Shown: positions 1 through 7,019 of the stretch, one piece after another
Layout: each line of letters starts with the position of its first letter
Position numbering within the stretch: the stretch's first letter is position 1
Assembly: GCA_004294195.1 (NCBI GenBank)
Contig: REAQ01000201.1
Location: 1 to 9,545 of the forward strand
Reading direction: 5' to 3'
Length of the DNA: 9,545 bases
Origin: Sphingobacteriales bacterium
GTDB lineage: Bacteria > Bacteroidota > Bacteroidia > Chitinophagales > Chitinophagaceae
Translations under genes and position numbers: made by a program
Notes under the pieces: generated by a model
What the model saw: the letters and a program-made list of their open reading frames with translations, nothing else
Told to the model about the DNA's origin: nothing
Database searches by the model: none

Positions 1-45
1 GAAGTGCGAAGGCTTTGCACTTCTCCCTTCATCTTCTCCCTTCAT
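1..45. repeat. Palindromic repeat copy, cut by the window edge
   Basis: Bases 1-10 pair with 14-23 (GAAGTGC with GCACTTC, one G-T wobble, then AA with TT) around a GGC loop. The right side continues as two perfect tandem 13-mers, CTTCTCCCTTCAT, at 20-32 and 33-45. The same design, with nearly the same bases, recurs as the complete palindrome at 3119-3186, so this is a second copy of one repeat family. The outer left arm should lie before base 1. Its usual place is inferred to be between genes, as for the other copy, but the neighbouring gene on the left is not visible. Confidence 0.7.
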
Positions 46-63
46 CGGAAAAAACATAAAAAA

Positions 64-83
64 AGCCGCTCATAAGAGCGGCT
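64..83 (-). terminator. Intrinsic terminator for leftward transcription
   Basis: A perfect 8-bp stem, AGCCGCTC and GAGCGGCT, closes an ATAA loop. Read on the minus strand it is followed at once by a T run (the plus strand has an A-rich stretch from 49 to 64), which is the classic Rho-independent form. On the plus strand the hairpin is followed by CGCTAACACG with no T run, so it acts leftward. The only leftward reading frame that could use it is the small ORF ending at 130, about 47 bp upstream, which is the main support for that ORF. Confidence 0.8.
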
Positions 84-129
84 CGCTAACACGTTGGTTT
101 CAGAGGTTGTGCCAGCTAAATAGGTCTAT

Positions 130-240
130 TTATTTACGGCGCATCCTTTTGTAATGCTTTATCGGGTAATACTCAGGGTGTTGAGTAAGTTTCTCCATCA
201 GTGTTCTGAACATGTCCGACAATGAAATTCTGTATAGCAT
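130..240 (-). CDS. Small hypothetical protein, 36 aa, basic C-terminus
   Basis: The frame reads from ATG at 240 to TAA at 130 and encodes 36 residues starting MLYRISLSDMFRTLMEKL and ending YYPIKHYKRMRRK. The C-terminus is strongly basic and there is no signal peptide or clear membrane segment. I do not recognise the family. Support comes from protein-like composition and from the strong leftward terminator just downstream. The same frame stays open upstream to a stop at 313, with similarly protein-like residues (FIIRLAIKAAIIRYPLNPIA) but no ATG, GTG or TTG. The true start may therefore be unusual, or this may be the remaining 3' end of a longer, decayed gene. It diverges from the barrel-protein gene at 388. 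No Shine-Dalgarno is evident, which is common in Bacteroidota. It could also be a chance frame in a leader or small RNA. Confidence 0.42.
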   Translation of the reverse strand: MLYRISLSDMFRTLMEKLTQHPEYYPIKHYKRMRRK

Positions 241-272
241 AGCGATTGGATTTAGTGGGTAACGAATAATGG

Positions 273-292
273 CCGCCTTTATTGCAAGGCGG
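273..292. other. Inverted repeat in the divergent region
   Basis: CCGCCTT and AAGGCGG form a perfect 7-bp stem around a TATTGC loop. On the plus strand it is followed by an AT-rich stretch with only TTTT, so it is a weak terminator candidate at best. It lies between the small leftward ORF and the rightward barrel gene, inside the open but ATG-less extension of the small ORF. It could be a leader hairpin or protein-binding site. Function unknown. Confidence 0.4.
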
Positions 293-302
293 ATGATAAA
301 TT

Positions 303-320
303 TTAACCTTGGTTAACCTT
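303..320. promoter_or_regulatory. Operator-like TTAACC inverted and direct repeat
   Basis: TTAACC (303-308), TT, GGTTAA (311-316) is a perfect 6-bp inverted repeat with a 2-bp centre, and TTAACCTT is repeated directly at 313-320. A symmetric site 68-85 bp upstream of the barrel-protein start is a plausible binding site for a dimeric regulator. No regulator gene is visible in the window, so this is inference from symmetry and position only. Confidence 0.3.
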
Positions 321-356
321 AATGCCAGTTTCATTAACCGTTCCAAGCCCTTTTCC

Positions 357-371
357 CGGCTAGTTTAGCCG
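357..371 (+). other. Small hairpin in the 5' leader of the barrel gene
   Basis: CGGCTA and TAGCCG pair around GTT, and after a 2-nt internal mismatch the flanking TTTT and GAAA can also pair. The hairpin ends 16 nt before the ATG at 388, so it would lie in the mRNA leader near the ribosome-binding region and might affect translation. No strong Shine-Dalgarno is present; AAGG at 380-383 is too close to the ATG to be a good one. Confidence 0.3.
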
Positions 372-387
372 AAGAAACCAAGGCGTT

Positions 388-2901
388 ATGAAAAAGCTGG
401 CATTACTCTGTACAATATTATTATCTCTTTCTGTGAAAGCGCAACAAGGGGTCGTTAAAGGAAAACTAAAAGATACCCTCACCAACCAACCGATTGCCGC
501 AGCTACCATCACCCTAATGACCAAGGCCGATTCTTCGTTGGTCTCATTTACGATGTCAAACGACAAAGGTGAGTTTACCCTCACAGGTATTGCCCAGGGC
601 AAGTACCGCCTGCTGGTCACACACCTTAACTACCATAATACCGTACGAAATCTAGACATCACAAATACCCAAAACGATGCAGACCTCGGCATAATTCCCA
701 TGAGTGATAAAGTAAAGACCCTTGCTGAGATCATAGTAGAAGCCGAAGCTCCTCCAGTAACCATGAAAAATGACACCATTGAATACCATGCTGGCGCTTT
801 TAAAACACCCCCCAACGCCAATGTGGAAGACATGCTCAAAAAACTTCCGGGCGTAAAAGTGGATAAAGACGGGACCGTACGCGCGCAGGGACAGAAAGTA
901 AACAAAGTATATGTGGATGGCAAGGAGTTCTTCGGCAATGACCCTAAGATCGCCACCCGTAATCTTCCCGCTGACGCAGTGGATAAGGTGCAGGTGTATG
1001 ATAAACAAAGCGACCAGTCGCAGTTGACCGGGTTCGATGATGGGAATAGTGAAAAAACCATCAACCTCAAACTTAAGAAAGATAAAAAGAAAGGCGTATT
1101 TGGGAAGATAACCGCAGGTGCGGGTACCGATGGCCGATATGAAGGAAGATTCAATATCAATTCATTTAAAGGAGAGCGACAAATCTCTGCCCTCGGTATG
1201 GCGAATAATACAAATGCAGAAGGATTCTCGTTTATGGACCTGCTTAACTTCAGCAGCAGCGGTATCCAGCGAAACGGCGGTAACATCAGCATCAATATCA
1301 GCGAGAATGACCCTGCCTCCGCGCTAATGGGCGGGAACAATAATACCGGCATCAACAATACCGTTGCGGGGGGAATCAATTACAATGATCTCATCGGTAC
1401 TAAAACAGATCTCCGCAGCAACTACTTCTATAGCAGATTTAATCCCGTAATCAATAAACAATTGTCCAGACAATACCTGCTCCCCGACTCATCATACTTT
1501 TATAATCAGGGTTCAGAATCCGATAACATCAGCAACACGCATCGGATGAATCTTTCATTGGAATACCGGATAGACTCATTGAGCTCATTGAAGATAACAC
1601 CCTCCTTAGGCTATCAACAGGCCAGCAATAGAACAACATCGGTCTATCAAACCACCAGCGGTACTGGGTTACTCACCAATAGTGGCACCACCGACTATCA
1701 AACTTCTTCCAGTGGATTTAATCTCAGCAATGAGATTCTCTACAGGAAAAAATTCAGGACCAAAGGAAGAACACTCTCGCTTGCCCTCAACAATGGATGG
1801 AACAGGGCCGATGGAGATGGGTATCAACAGTCCCTGAACAAGTTCTTCAATCCCGATGGCTCAGAACTAAAGAGTGACAGCATCAATCAATTCCTGTTGA
1901 ACCAATCTGCCATGAACAGCTACCAGGCAAGGGCTACCTATACCGAGCCCATAGGTAAAAGATACCTGGTAGAGTTAGGCGCTACCAGAAGTCAAAACAA
2001 CAATGAGAGCTTCCGTGAAAACTATAACTATAACCCTGTGACGGATGCCTATGACAAACTGAATACCCTATTGACCAATGATTTCAGGAGCACCTATCGC
2101 CTCAGCAATCTTGGTGCTAAACTTCGTTATCAAAAAAAGAAGATCAATGCTACCATTGGTGCGCAATGGCAGGAGGCTGGTCTGGAAGGCTCATTGACAA
2201 GGAATGGAAAAGATACCACCATCAGCCAGAAATTCTATACCATATTGCCAAATGCGAGAATGCAGTACAATTTCACGCGATTCAGAAATCTCTCCCTAAA
2301 CTATCTCAGCAGTACGCTTCAACCTCAGATCAGCCAATTGCAGCCCATTCCTGATATCAGCAACCCACTGAACATCTACATCGGCAATCCACTGCTTGAT
2401 CAGGAGATTTCACATTTCGTATCCATGAACTATATGAGCGCTACGCCTTTCAAGGGAACAAATTTTTTCGCTTTCCTAACACTGCGGGCAACACAGCATA
2501 AAATCGTGAACAGTGATTCCATTACCAACACTGGCGTGAAGTATACCGTGCCTGTCAATGCAGAAGGCGTTTACAGCATCAGCGGAGATGTTACCTGGTC
2601 ATTCCCAATCAAGCCCATCAAAAAATCTACCCTTAACCTGAGTCTTTTCGCCTCAACGGCTCATGATGTGCAGTTTGTAAACCGACTCAAAAACAATATC
2701 CGTACGCATCAGTTGAGACCCGAGTTTCGCTTTGATCACAACGGCATCGAAAAACTGAACTGGGGCATCAATGCAGCCACTTCATTTTTTGCCAGCCAGT
2801 ACTCACTGCAGCCGGGGCCTACACCATCAATGCCAGGCGTGCGGATGGCTTCAATGCTAATGTTCCGTTATGGAACGCATCCTTCAGCAAGTTATTCCTG
2901 A
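388..2901 (+). CDS. TonB-receptor-like outer-membrane beta-barrel protein, frameshifted near its 3' end
   Basis: As read, this encodes 837 residues. Residues 1-18 (MKKLALLCTILLSLSVKA) form a Sec signal peptide, with QQ at the start of the mature protein. About 20-105 is a carboxypeptidase-regulatory-like beta-sandwich (GVVKGKLKDTLTNQPIAAAT, then NDKGEFTLTGIAQGKYRL). About 125-215 is plug-like (VEDMLKKLPGVKVDKDG, VYVDGKEFFGNDPK, DKVQVYD). The rest is an outer-membrane barrel rich in alternating Ser, Asn and aromatic residues, as in the Bacteroidota outer-membrane beta-barrel family related to TonB-dependent receptors. There is no SusD-type partner next to it, so the substrate cannot be guessed. 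The last 27 residues (GPTPSMPGVRMASML...) are out of frame: they replace the real barrel end, which continues in the -1 frame to 3107. The restored protein would be 906 residues. Without its final strands the product would probably not insert properly, so either the gene is broken or the sequence has a one-base error. Confidence 0.85.
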   Translation: MKKLALLCTILLSLSVKAQQGVVKGKLKDTLTNQPIAAATITLMTKADSSLVSFTMSNDKGEFTLTGIAQGKYRLLVTHLNYHNTVRNLDITNTQNDADLGIIPMSDKVKTLAEIIVEAEAPPVTMKNDTIEYHAGAFKTPPNANVEDMLKKLPGVKVDKDGTVRAQGQKVNKVYVDGKEFFGNDPKIATRNLPADAVDKVQVYDKQSDQSQLTGFDDGNSEKTINLKLKKDKKKGVFGKITAGAGTDGRYEGRFNINSFKGERQISALGMANNTNAEGFSFMDLLNFSSSGIQRNGGNISINISENDPASALMGGNNNTGINNTVAGGINYNDLIGTKTDLRSNYFYSRFNPVINKQLSRQYLLPDSSYFYNQGSESDNISNTHRMNLSLEYRIDSLSSLKITPSLGYQQASNRTTSVYQTTSGTGLLTNSGTTDYQTSSSGFNLSNEILYRKKFRTKGRTLSLALNNGWNRADGDGYQQSLNKFFNPDGSELKSDSINQFLLNQSAMNSYQARATYTEPIGKRYLVELGATRSQNNNESFRENYNYNPVTDAYDKLNTLLTNDFRSTYRLSNLGAKLRYQKKKINATIGAQWQEAGLEGSLTRNGKDTTISQKFYTILPNARMQYNFTRFRNLSLNYLSSTLQPQISQLQPIPDISNPLNIYIGNPLLDQEISHFVSMNYMSATPFKGTNFFAFLTLRATQHKIVNSDSITNTGVKYTVPVNAEGVYSISGDVTWSFPIKPIKKSTLNLSLFASTAHDVQFVNRLKNNIRTHQLRPEFRFDHNGIEKLNWGINAATSFFASQYSLQPGPTPSMPGVRMASMLMFRYGTHPSASYS

Positions 2902-3107
2902 AATATAACCGCGGAGAGGTCAAACTGCGGGTCTTTGATTTACTCAACCAGAATATTGGCATCGCCAGAACCAGCAATGCCAACTATATTGAAGACACGC
3001 GCATTAATAACCTCAAACGTTATTTCATGCTCAGCTTTACGTACAGTCTGAGTAAGCAGGGACTGGGCGGCGGTGGACAAGGCGGAATGATCAGAGTAGT
3101 TCGATAA
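2817..3107 (+). pseudogene. Displaced C-terminal end of the barrel protein (-1 frame)
   Basis: From base 2817 the -1 frame encodes 96 residues, AYTINARRADGFNANVPLWN onward, then LKYNRGEVKLRVFDLLNQN, NYIEDTRINNLKRYFMLSFT and finally GGGGQGGMIRVVR before TAA. These are typical last strands and tail of this barrel family, including an aromatic-rich final strand. The upstream gene is left without them. Adding one G to the GGGG run at 2814-2817 joins the two parts cleanly as LQPG-AYTINARR, so a one-base deletion is the simplest explanation. The fragment has no start codon or promoter-like signal of its own. Confidence 0.85.
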
Positions 3108-3118
3108 ACTGTTATGGC

Positions 3119-3186
3119 AAGGGAGAAGATAAAGGGAGAAGTGCGAAGAGCGGGCTCTTCGCACTTCTCCCTTTATCTTCTCCCTT
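3119..3186. repeat. Perfect palindrome with 33-bp arms between convergent genes
   Basis: The left arm 3119-3151 and right arm 3154-3186 are exact reverse complements separated by GG. Each arm contains two copies of a decamer (CTTCTCCCTT at 3164-3173 and 3177-3186, separated by TAT), so the element has both inverted and tandem symmetry. It sits 11 bp after the barrel-protein stop and 15 bp from the SNF2 stop, where convergent transcripts meet. As RNA it would fold into one long hairpin in either direction and could protect 3' ends or stop read-through, but neither side has a T run, so it is not a standard intrinsic terminator. A related copy is at 1-45. It could be a REP- or MITE-like element; no transposase or target-site duplication is evident. 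Confidence 0.9.
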
Positions 3187-3201
3187 ACTTAAAGTTCAGA
3201 T

Positions 3202-6200
3202 TTAACTAAACAAATACTCCACATCCTCCCTTGAAAGGCTCTTCACAAATGTGGCATCGTCTGCAATGAGATCTTTCGCAAGTGCGCGTTTACGATCCTG
3301 TAGCTGAAGGATCTTGTCTTCAATGGTATCCTTACAGATCATTCGATAGGCAAAGATGTTCTTGGTTTGACCAATACGGTGGGTACGGTCGATGGCCTGC
3401 TGCTCCACTGCGGGGTTCCACCAGGGATCCACGATGTATACATAGTCGGCAGCGGTAAGGTTAAGACCAACACCACCCGCTTTCAGAGAGATCAGGAACA
3501 CCCGTACATTATCATCAGCCTGGAAACTGCGGATTGCTTTTTCACGATCGATGGCCGTTGTGGACCCATCGAAATATTCAAAAGGTACATTCAGCGCTAT
3601 TAGTTTCTCTTTGATGAGCGCTAGCATTCCGAGGAACTGCGAGAAAATCAACGCCTTGTGGTTCCCGATATTCTCAGTAATCTCCCGGCCCAGTTCATCC
3701 AGTTTGATAGATACATTGGGATATCTCTCCACCTCGTTCATAATAGACGGTGAGTCGCAGATCTGCCTGAGTTTCATCAGACCCTGCAGGATGGTAAGCT
3801 GGGATCTTTCAATGCCCTGCTCGTTGATCACGCCAAGGATCTTATTTCTGAAATCATTCCTGAACGCATCATAGATCTTGCGTTGTTCGTCTTCCATCTC
3901 ACAGAAGAGAATGGTCTCCGTTTTTTCCGGAAGATCTTTGGCCACCTGTTCTTTGGTGCGGCGTAATATGAATGGATATAATAGTTTCTTCAGATGGTCT
4001 TTTTGCTCCGGCTCACTAAATTTATCAATGGGCGTGGCAAACTCGTTCCTGAAAAATTCGATGCTGCCCAGCATACCCGGATTCAGGAAGTTCATCTGGG
4101 CATAAATATCAAAGGTATTGTTCTGAAGCGGCGTACCCGACAAACAAAGCCTGTTCTTAGAACGAAGCAACGATGCCGCCTTGGTTACCTTTGAGTGCGG
4201 ATTTTTGATGGCCTGCGACTCATCCAGGATCACAAAATCAAATTCAATCTCCAGCATCAGCTTGATGTCACTCCGTAAAGTTCCGTAAGTGGTAATGATA
4301 ACGTCAACAGGTTCAAATGTTTTTTTATCCCTCGCCCTGTCGCCCCCATGATGGATCAAGTATTTGAGCTCAGGTGTAAACTTCCTGATCTCATTCTCCC
4401 AGTTAAACATCAGTGTGGTAGGACAAACAACCAGGCCTGTCAACTTAACATTTTGGTCTTTCAACGCCTGGATGAAACTGAGTGCCTGCAAGGTTTTACC
4501 GAGACCCATGTCATCAGCCAGAATACCACCCCAACCCACTTCGCTGAGATAATTCAACCAGTGATAACCTGCCACCTGGTAAGGCCTGAGGATATGTGCG
4601 AGTTCTTTTGGAGGATCCACTTCGTTGATGCGGTTGAAACTGCGGAGCCTTTCATAACGTTCCTCCAATTCTATCAACACTTCTTCATCGCTTCGCTGAT
4701 CATACAACTCGTCAATGATGCTCAGATGATATTTTGAAAGCTTCAGCTCATCCGCCTTTCCTTCGCCCACCCTGAACAGCAGTGAATATTTTTTCAACCA
4801 CTCTTCCGGAAGGATACCGAGTGTGCCGTCATTCAGCTGCACAAACTGTTGCTTGTTGGTGAGGGCTCGCTTAATCTCGGCAATAGACACCTGCTGGTCT
4901 CCGAACACCACATCCACCTTGGCATCAAACCAATCTACACCGCTCGAGATCCGGATCTTGGTATTAGGTTTAGCCGTATTGAAACGGAAATTTTTAAGTA
5001 CGTCGAATCCGGTAACAGGAACTTCCATTTCCCGCATCGCATCTACAAAAAGGAAGAACCAATTATTCTTCAACACATCGTTCCCCTTCAACACGAGTGC
5101 AGCACCATCCGGACGCATGAAATTAGAATGCAGTCCTTCGAGTTTCCGGATAAAATCCATTTCCGCGTCCTTATTACGATTGATCATCATCACGCGATCT
5201 CCGGAAGGGATGATGATGTTATCCTTATCATTAAAACGGATATCATATCCTTTATAACTGAAGGTGGGAATAAACAACAGGTAGTCGCCCTTCTCCTGCA
5301 ACTGCAGTCTGATCTCAGGATCGCCTTCTTTGATATCTGCCACGAGCGACTTGTCAAACTCAACCGGGTAGTTCCTGGAGATGGGCATCACTACTTTCTG
5401 CAGATATGCGGGCCACGCCTCTTTGCTGATCTTCAATACACCTTTGGGCATGAAATCCAGCAACACTTCAAAATCGTCTTCCTTGTCCCAGAGATACATG
5501 ACATCGTCATAAATCATCATCCAATCGGCCCCCCATTCATTGTCCTGCATCTCGATCTCTAATTCATTCACGCGAGCAACGGCCTTCACTTCAATCTCAT
5601 CGCCAAGAGGCGTTACATGAAATGCCGGACGCAACGGATCATTGCTGATCTTCACCTGCTTCAGGTTTGCGGTCACAAAATTTTTATGTTCGGGGAGAAC
5701 ATAGAACGGCGTTCTACCTTCATTCTCGCGGAAAAGCTTCCGGAGTTTAGGCAGCATATACTCGATGATCAACGCTTTGGTATCTGCCGGCAACTCCTCA
5801 TCTTCCTGCTGGATAATATTCTCCCAGATGCCGGAGAAAGGCGAGTTCCTGCTCACAAACTTATTGATCTCGGATGGTTGGAATTTCCGAAGTTGCTGTA
5901 CCAATGTAGCGTCATCCTCCGTCATTCCTTCGGCACTCACAAAGCGGGAGAGATCAACCTTTTCCACCTTGCCGTTGAATGCCGCCGCACCATTTGTTTC
6001 ACCCACTACAGCGTCTATAGTGAATCCTGGAAACTGCTTGTGGTTGGCGTTAAAGACCACACCCACTTTCTGGGCGCTAGTGATGGTGACCACTTCCGGT
6101 TCAATATTCACCACTTCAGGCTTGAGTTCCACTTTTGGCCTCGGCGCGTTAGCAAGCGGCACGATGCGCTTGATTGATGAATCCAACACCCTTAAGAAGG

Positions 6201-6954
6201 GCTTGCCATCTTTGTAGGCAAATTCAAATTTCTTCTCCCAGCCATCATCGCGGGTACTCCACCCGTAGGCTTCCAGTAATTTGTTCTTCTCTTTCTCCCA
6301 GTTCCGAATAGAATCAAAATAATTAGGACCGTAGGCATTCAAGAGCTGTACAAACAGGATGACCTTATGTATGCAAAGCGGATGATTCTCTTCCTCACAT
6401 TTGCAGGAGGTGTCAAAATTCCGCTCTTCATTTTTCTGGATGACCACCGGATAATGACCGTCTTCATATTCAAGCATCGCCTCAACGCGCTCGTCTTTGG
6501 CCGCATTGATGGTGGCTTTTTGTGTACGCAGATATACCTCAGCTTCCGCATAAGCATCAGGATTTGAAAGCAGCCTGATCGATTTAAGATCGATGTGCTT
6601 CATCTTGATGATAGTATGCCGCTGGTGGTATACGATGCCTTTCTCGCCCAGAATATTCTTATCCAGCAGTTCCTGCAACTGAAGCAGGGATGCGGTTTCG
6701 TGGCGACAAATATCGCCAAGGTTATAGGGGCAGGTACAACGGATGGAAAGGGTCTTGGGGTCCTTATATTTCTGAATATAGACCTTATAGAAGGTGTTAT
6801 AGTTATCGTCCTTCACCCTGAACGTTACGGAGTTCAGCAGTTCATCGTGTTCAATAAACTCTACGTATCCGATAGCATGGATCTTCTTGCCTCTCCTGAT
6901 CACTTCATCAGTCCCGCTATTGTAAATAAATTTCAAAAGGTGCGATAATGCCAT
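3202..6954 (-). CDS. SNF2-family DEAD/DEAH-like ATPase with two SWIM zinc motifs
   Basis: This 1250-residue protein is a double-stranded-DNA translocase of helicase superfamily 2, acting in the cytoplasm on DNA or DNA-protein complexes. Two SWIM-type CxCx7CxH motifs occur near the N-terminus: C73, C75, C83, H85 and C184, C186, C194, H196. Residues about 280-770 form a long region like the one preceding the motor in bacterial SNF2 proteins. The motor has Walker A DDMGLGKT (814-821), Walker B DESQ (911-914), motif III SGTPLQN (939-945), motif V around SLKAGGVGLNLTAADYV (1156-1172) and motif VI QQAIDRTHRIGQ (1185-1196) with arginine fingers R1190 and R1193. All key residues are present and the frame is intact, so it should be active. 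The ATG at 6954 is the first in the frame and lies about 40 bp below a promoter-like box. No restriction, methylase or other defence gene is adjacent, so a housekeeping role in transcription or repair is more likely than defence, but the exact job is unknown. Confidence 0.93.
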   Translation of the reverse strand: MALSHLLKFIYNSGTDEVIRRGKKIHAIGYVEFIEHDELLNSVTFRVKDDNYNTFYKVYIQKYKDPKTLSIRCTCPYNLGDICRHETASLLQLQELLDKNILGEKGIVYHQRHTIIKMKHIDLKSIRLLSNPDAYAEAEVYLRTQKATINAAKDERVEAMLEYEDGHYPVVIQKNEERNFDTSCKCEEENHPLCIHKVILFVQLLNAYGPNYFDSIRNWEKEKNKLLEAYGWSTRDDGWEKKFEFAYKDGKPFLRVLDSSIKRIVPLANAPRPKVELKPEVVNIEPEVVTITSAQKVGVVFNANHKQFPGFTIDAVVGETNGAAAFNGKVEKVDLSRFVSAEGMTEDDATLVQQLRKFQPSEINKFVSRNSPFSGIWENIIQQEDEELPADTKALIIEYMLPKLRKLFRENEGRTPFYVLPEHKNFVTANLKQVKISNDPLRPAFHVTPLGDEIEVKAVARVNELEIEMQDNEWGADWMMIYDDVMYLWDKEDDFEVLLDFMPKGVLKISKEAWPAYLQKVVMPISRNYPVEFDKSLVADIKEGDPEIRLQLQEKGDYLLFIPTFSYKGYDIRFNDKDNIIIPSGDRVMMINRNKDAEMDFIRKLEGLHSNFMRPDGAALVLKGNDVLKNNWFFLFVDAMREMEVPVTGFDVLKNFRFNTAKPNTKIRISSGVDWFDAKVDVVFGDQQVSIAEIKRALTNKQQFVQLNDGTLGILPEEWLKKYSLLFRVGEGKADELKLSKYHLSIIDELYDQRSDEEVLIELEERYERLRSFNRINEVDPPKELAHILRPYQVAGYHWLNYLSEVGWGGILADDMGLGKTLQALSFIQALKDQNVKLTGLVVCPTTLMFNWENEIRKFTPELKYLIHHGGDRARDKKTFEPVDVIITTYGTLRSDIKLMLEIEFDFVILDESQAIKNPHSKVTKAASLLRSKNRLCLSGTPLQNNTFDIYAQMNFLNPGMLGSIEFFRNEFATPIDKFSEPEQKDHLKKLLYPFILRRTKEQVAKDLPEKTETILFCEMEDEQRKIYDAFRNDFRNKILGVINEQGIERSQLTILQGLMKLRQICDSPSIMNEVERYPNVSIKLDELGREITENIGNHKALIFSQFLGMLALIKEKLIALNVPFEYFDGSTTAIDREKAIRSFQADDNVRVFLISLKAGGVGLNLTAADYVYIVDPWWNPAVEQQAIDRTHRIGQTKNIFAYRMICKDTIEDKILQLQDRKRALAKDLIADDATFVKSLSREDVEYLFS

Positions 6955-6994
6955 AAAATTTCAAGCAACCCACGGATGGAAAAAGGGTAATCTG

Positions 6995-7002
6995 CAAAAG
7001 TA
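6995..7002 (-). promoter_or_regulatory. Bacteroidota -7 promoter box for the SNF2 gene
   Basis: The minus strand reads TACTTTTG, a full match to the Bacteroidota -7 consensus TAnnTTTG, 40 bp before the SNF2 ATG in the 65-bp gap after the dehydrogenase gene. I could not find a clear -33 TTTG or TTG partner at the usual distance, so this is a good but incomplete promoter. It suggests that SNF2 is transcribed separately from the sugar-acid genes upstream. Confidence 0.5.
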
Positions 7003-7019
7003 AAGGAAAAAAGCTTGAT

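Noticed and set aside
630..1379. A 249-codon minus-strand open frame opposite the barrel gene
   Set aside because: It is antisense to the well-supported plug and barrel region and has no recognisable motif, so it is a shadow of that coding strand.
2811..2820. Programmed -1 ribosomal frameshift as the main explanation for the broken barrel gene
   Set aside because: The site is GCCGGGGCCT, not a standard X-XXY-YYZ slippery heptamer, and no obvious downstream stimulator was seen. A lost G is simpler, though slippage is not excluded.
1..3186. The two palindromic repeats as ends of a transposon carrying the barrel gene
   Set aside because: There is no transposase between them, the copies differ, and no target-site duplication is seen. 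They look like independent copies of an intergenic repeat.
3119..3186. CRISPR array
   Set aside because: The repeats are inverted and short-tandem within one element, without unique spacers of even length and without cas genes.
4849..5562. A 237-codon plus-strand open frame opposite the SNF2 gene, with several other long plus-strand frames between 3367 and 6948
   Set aside because: The minus-strand SNF2 protein is unbroken with all motor motifs. The opposite frames have atypical composition, overlap each other, and show no domain or start signal.
3202..6954. The SNF2 gene as part of a phage-defence system such as DISARM
   Set aside because: No methylase, phospholipase-D or DUF1998-type partner is nearby; the flanking genes are metabolic and an outer-membrane protein.
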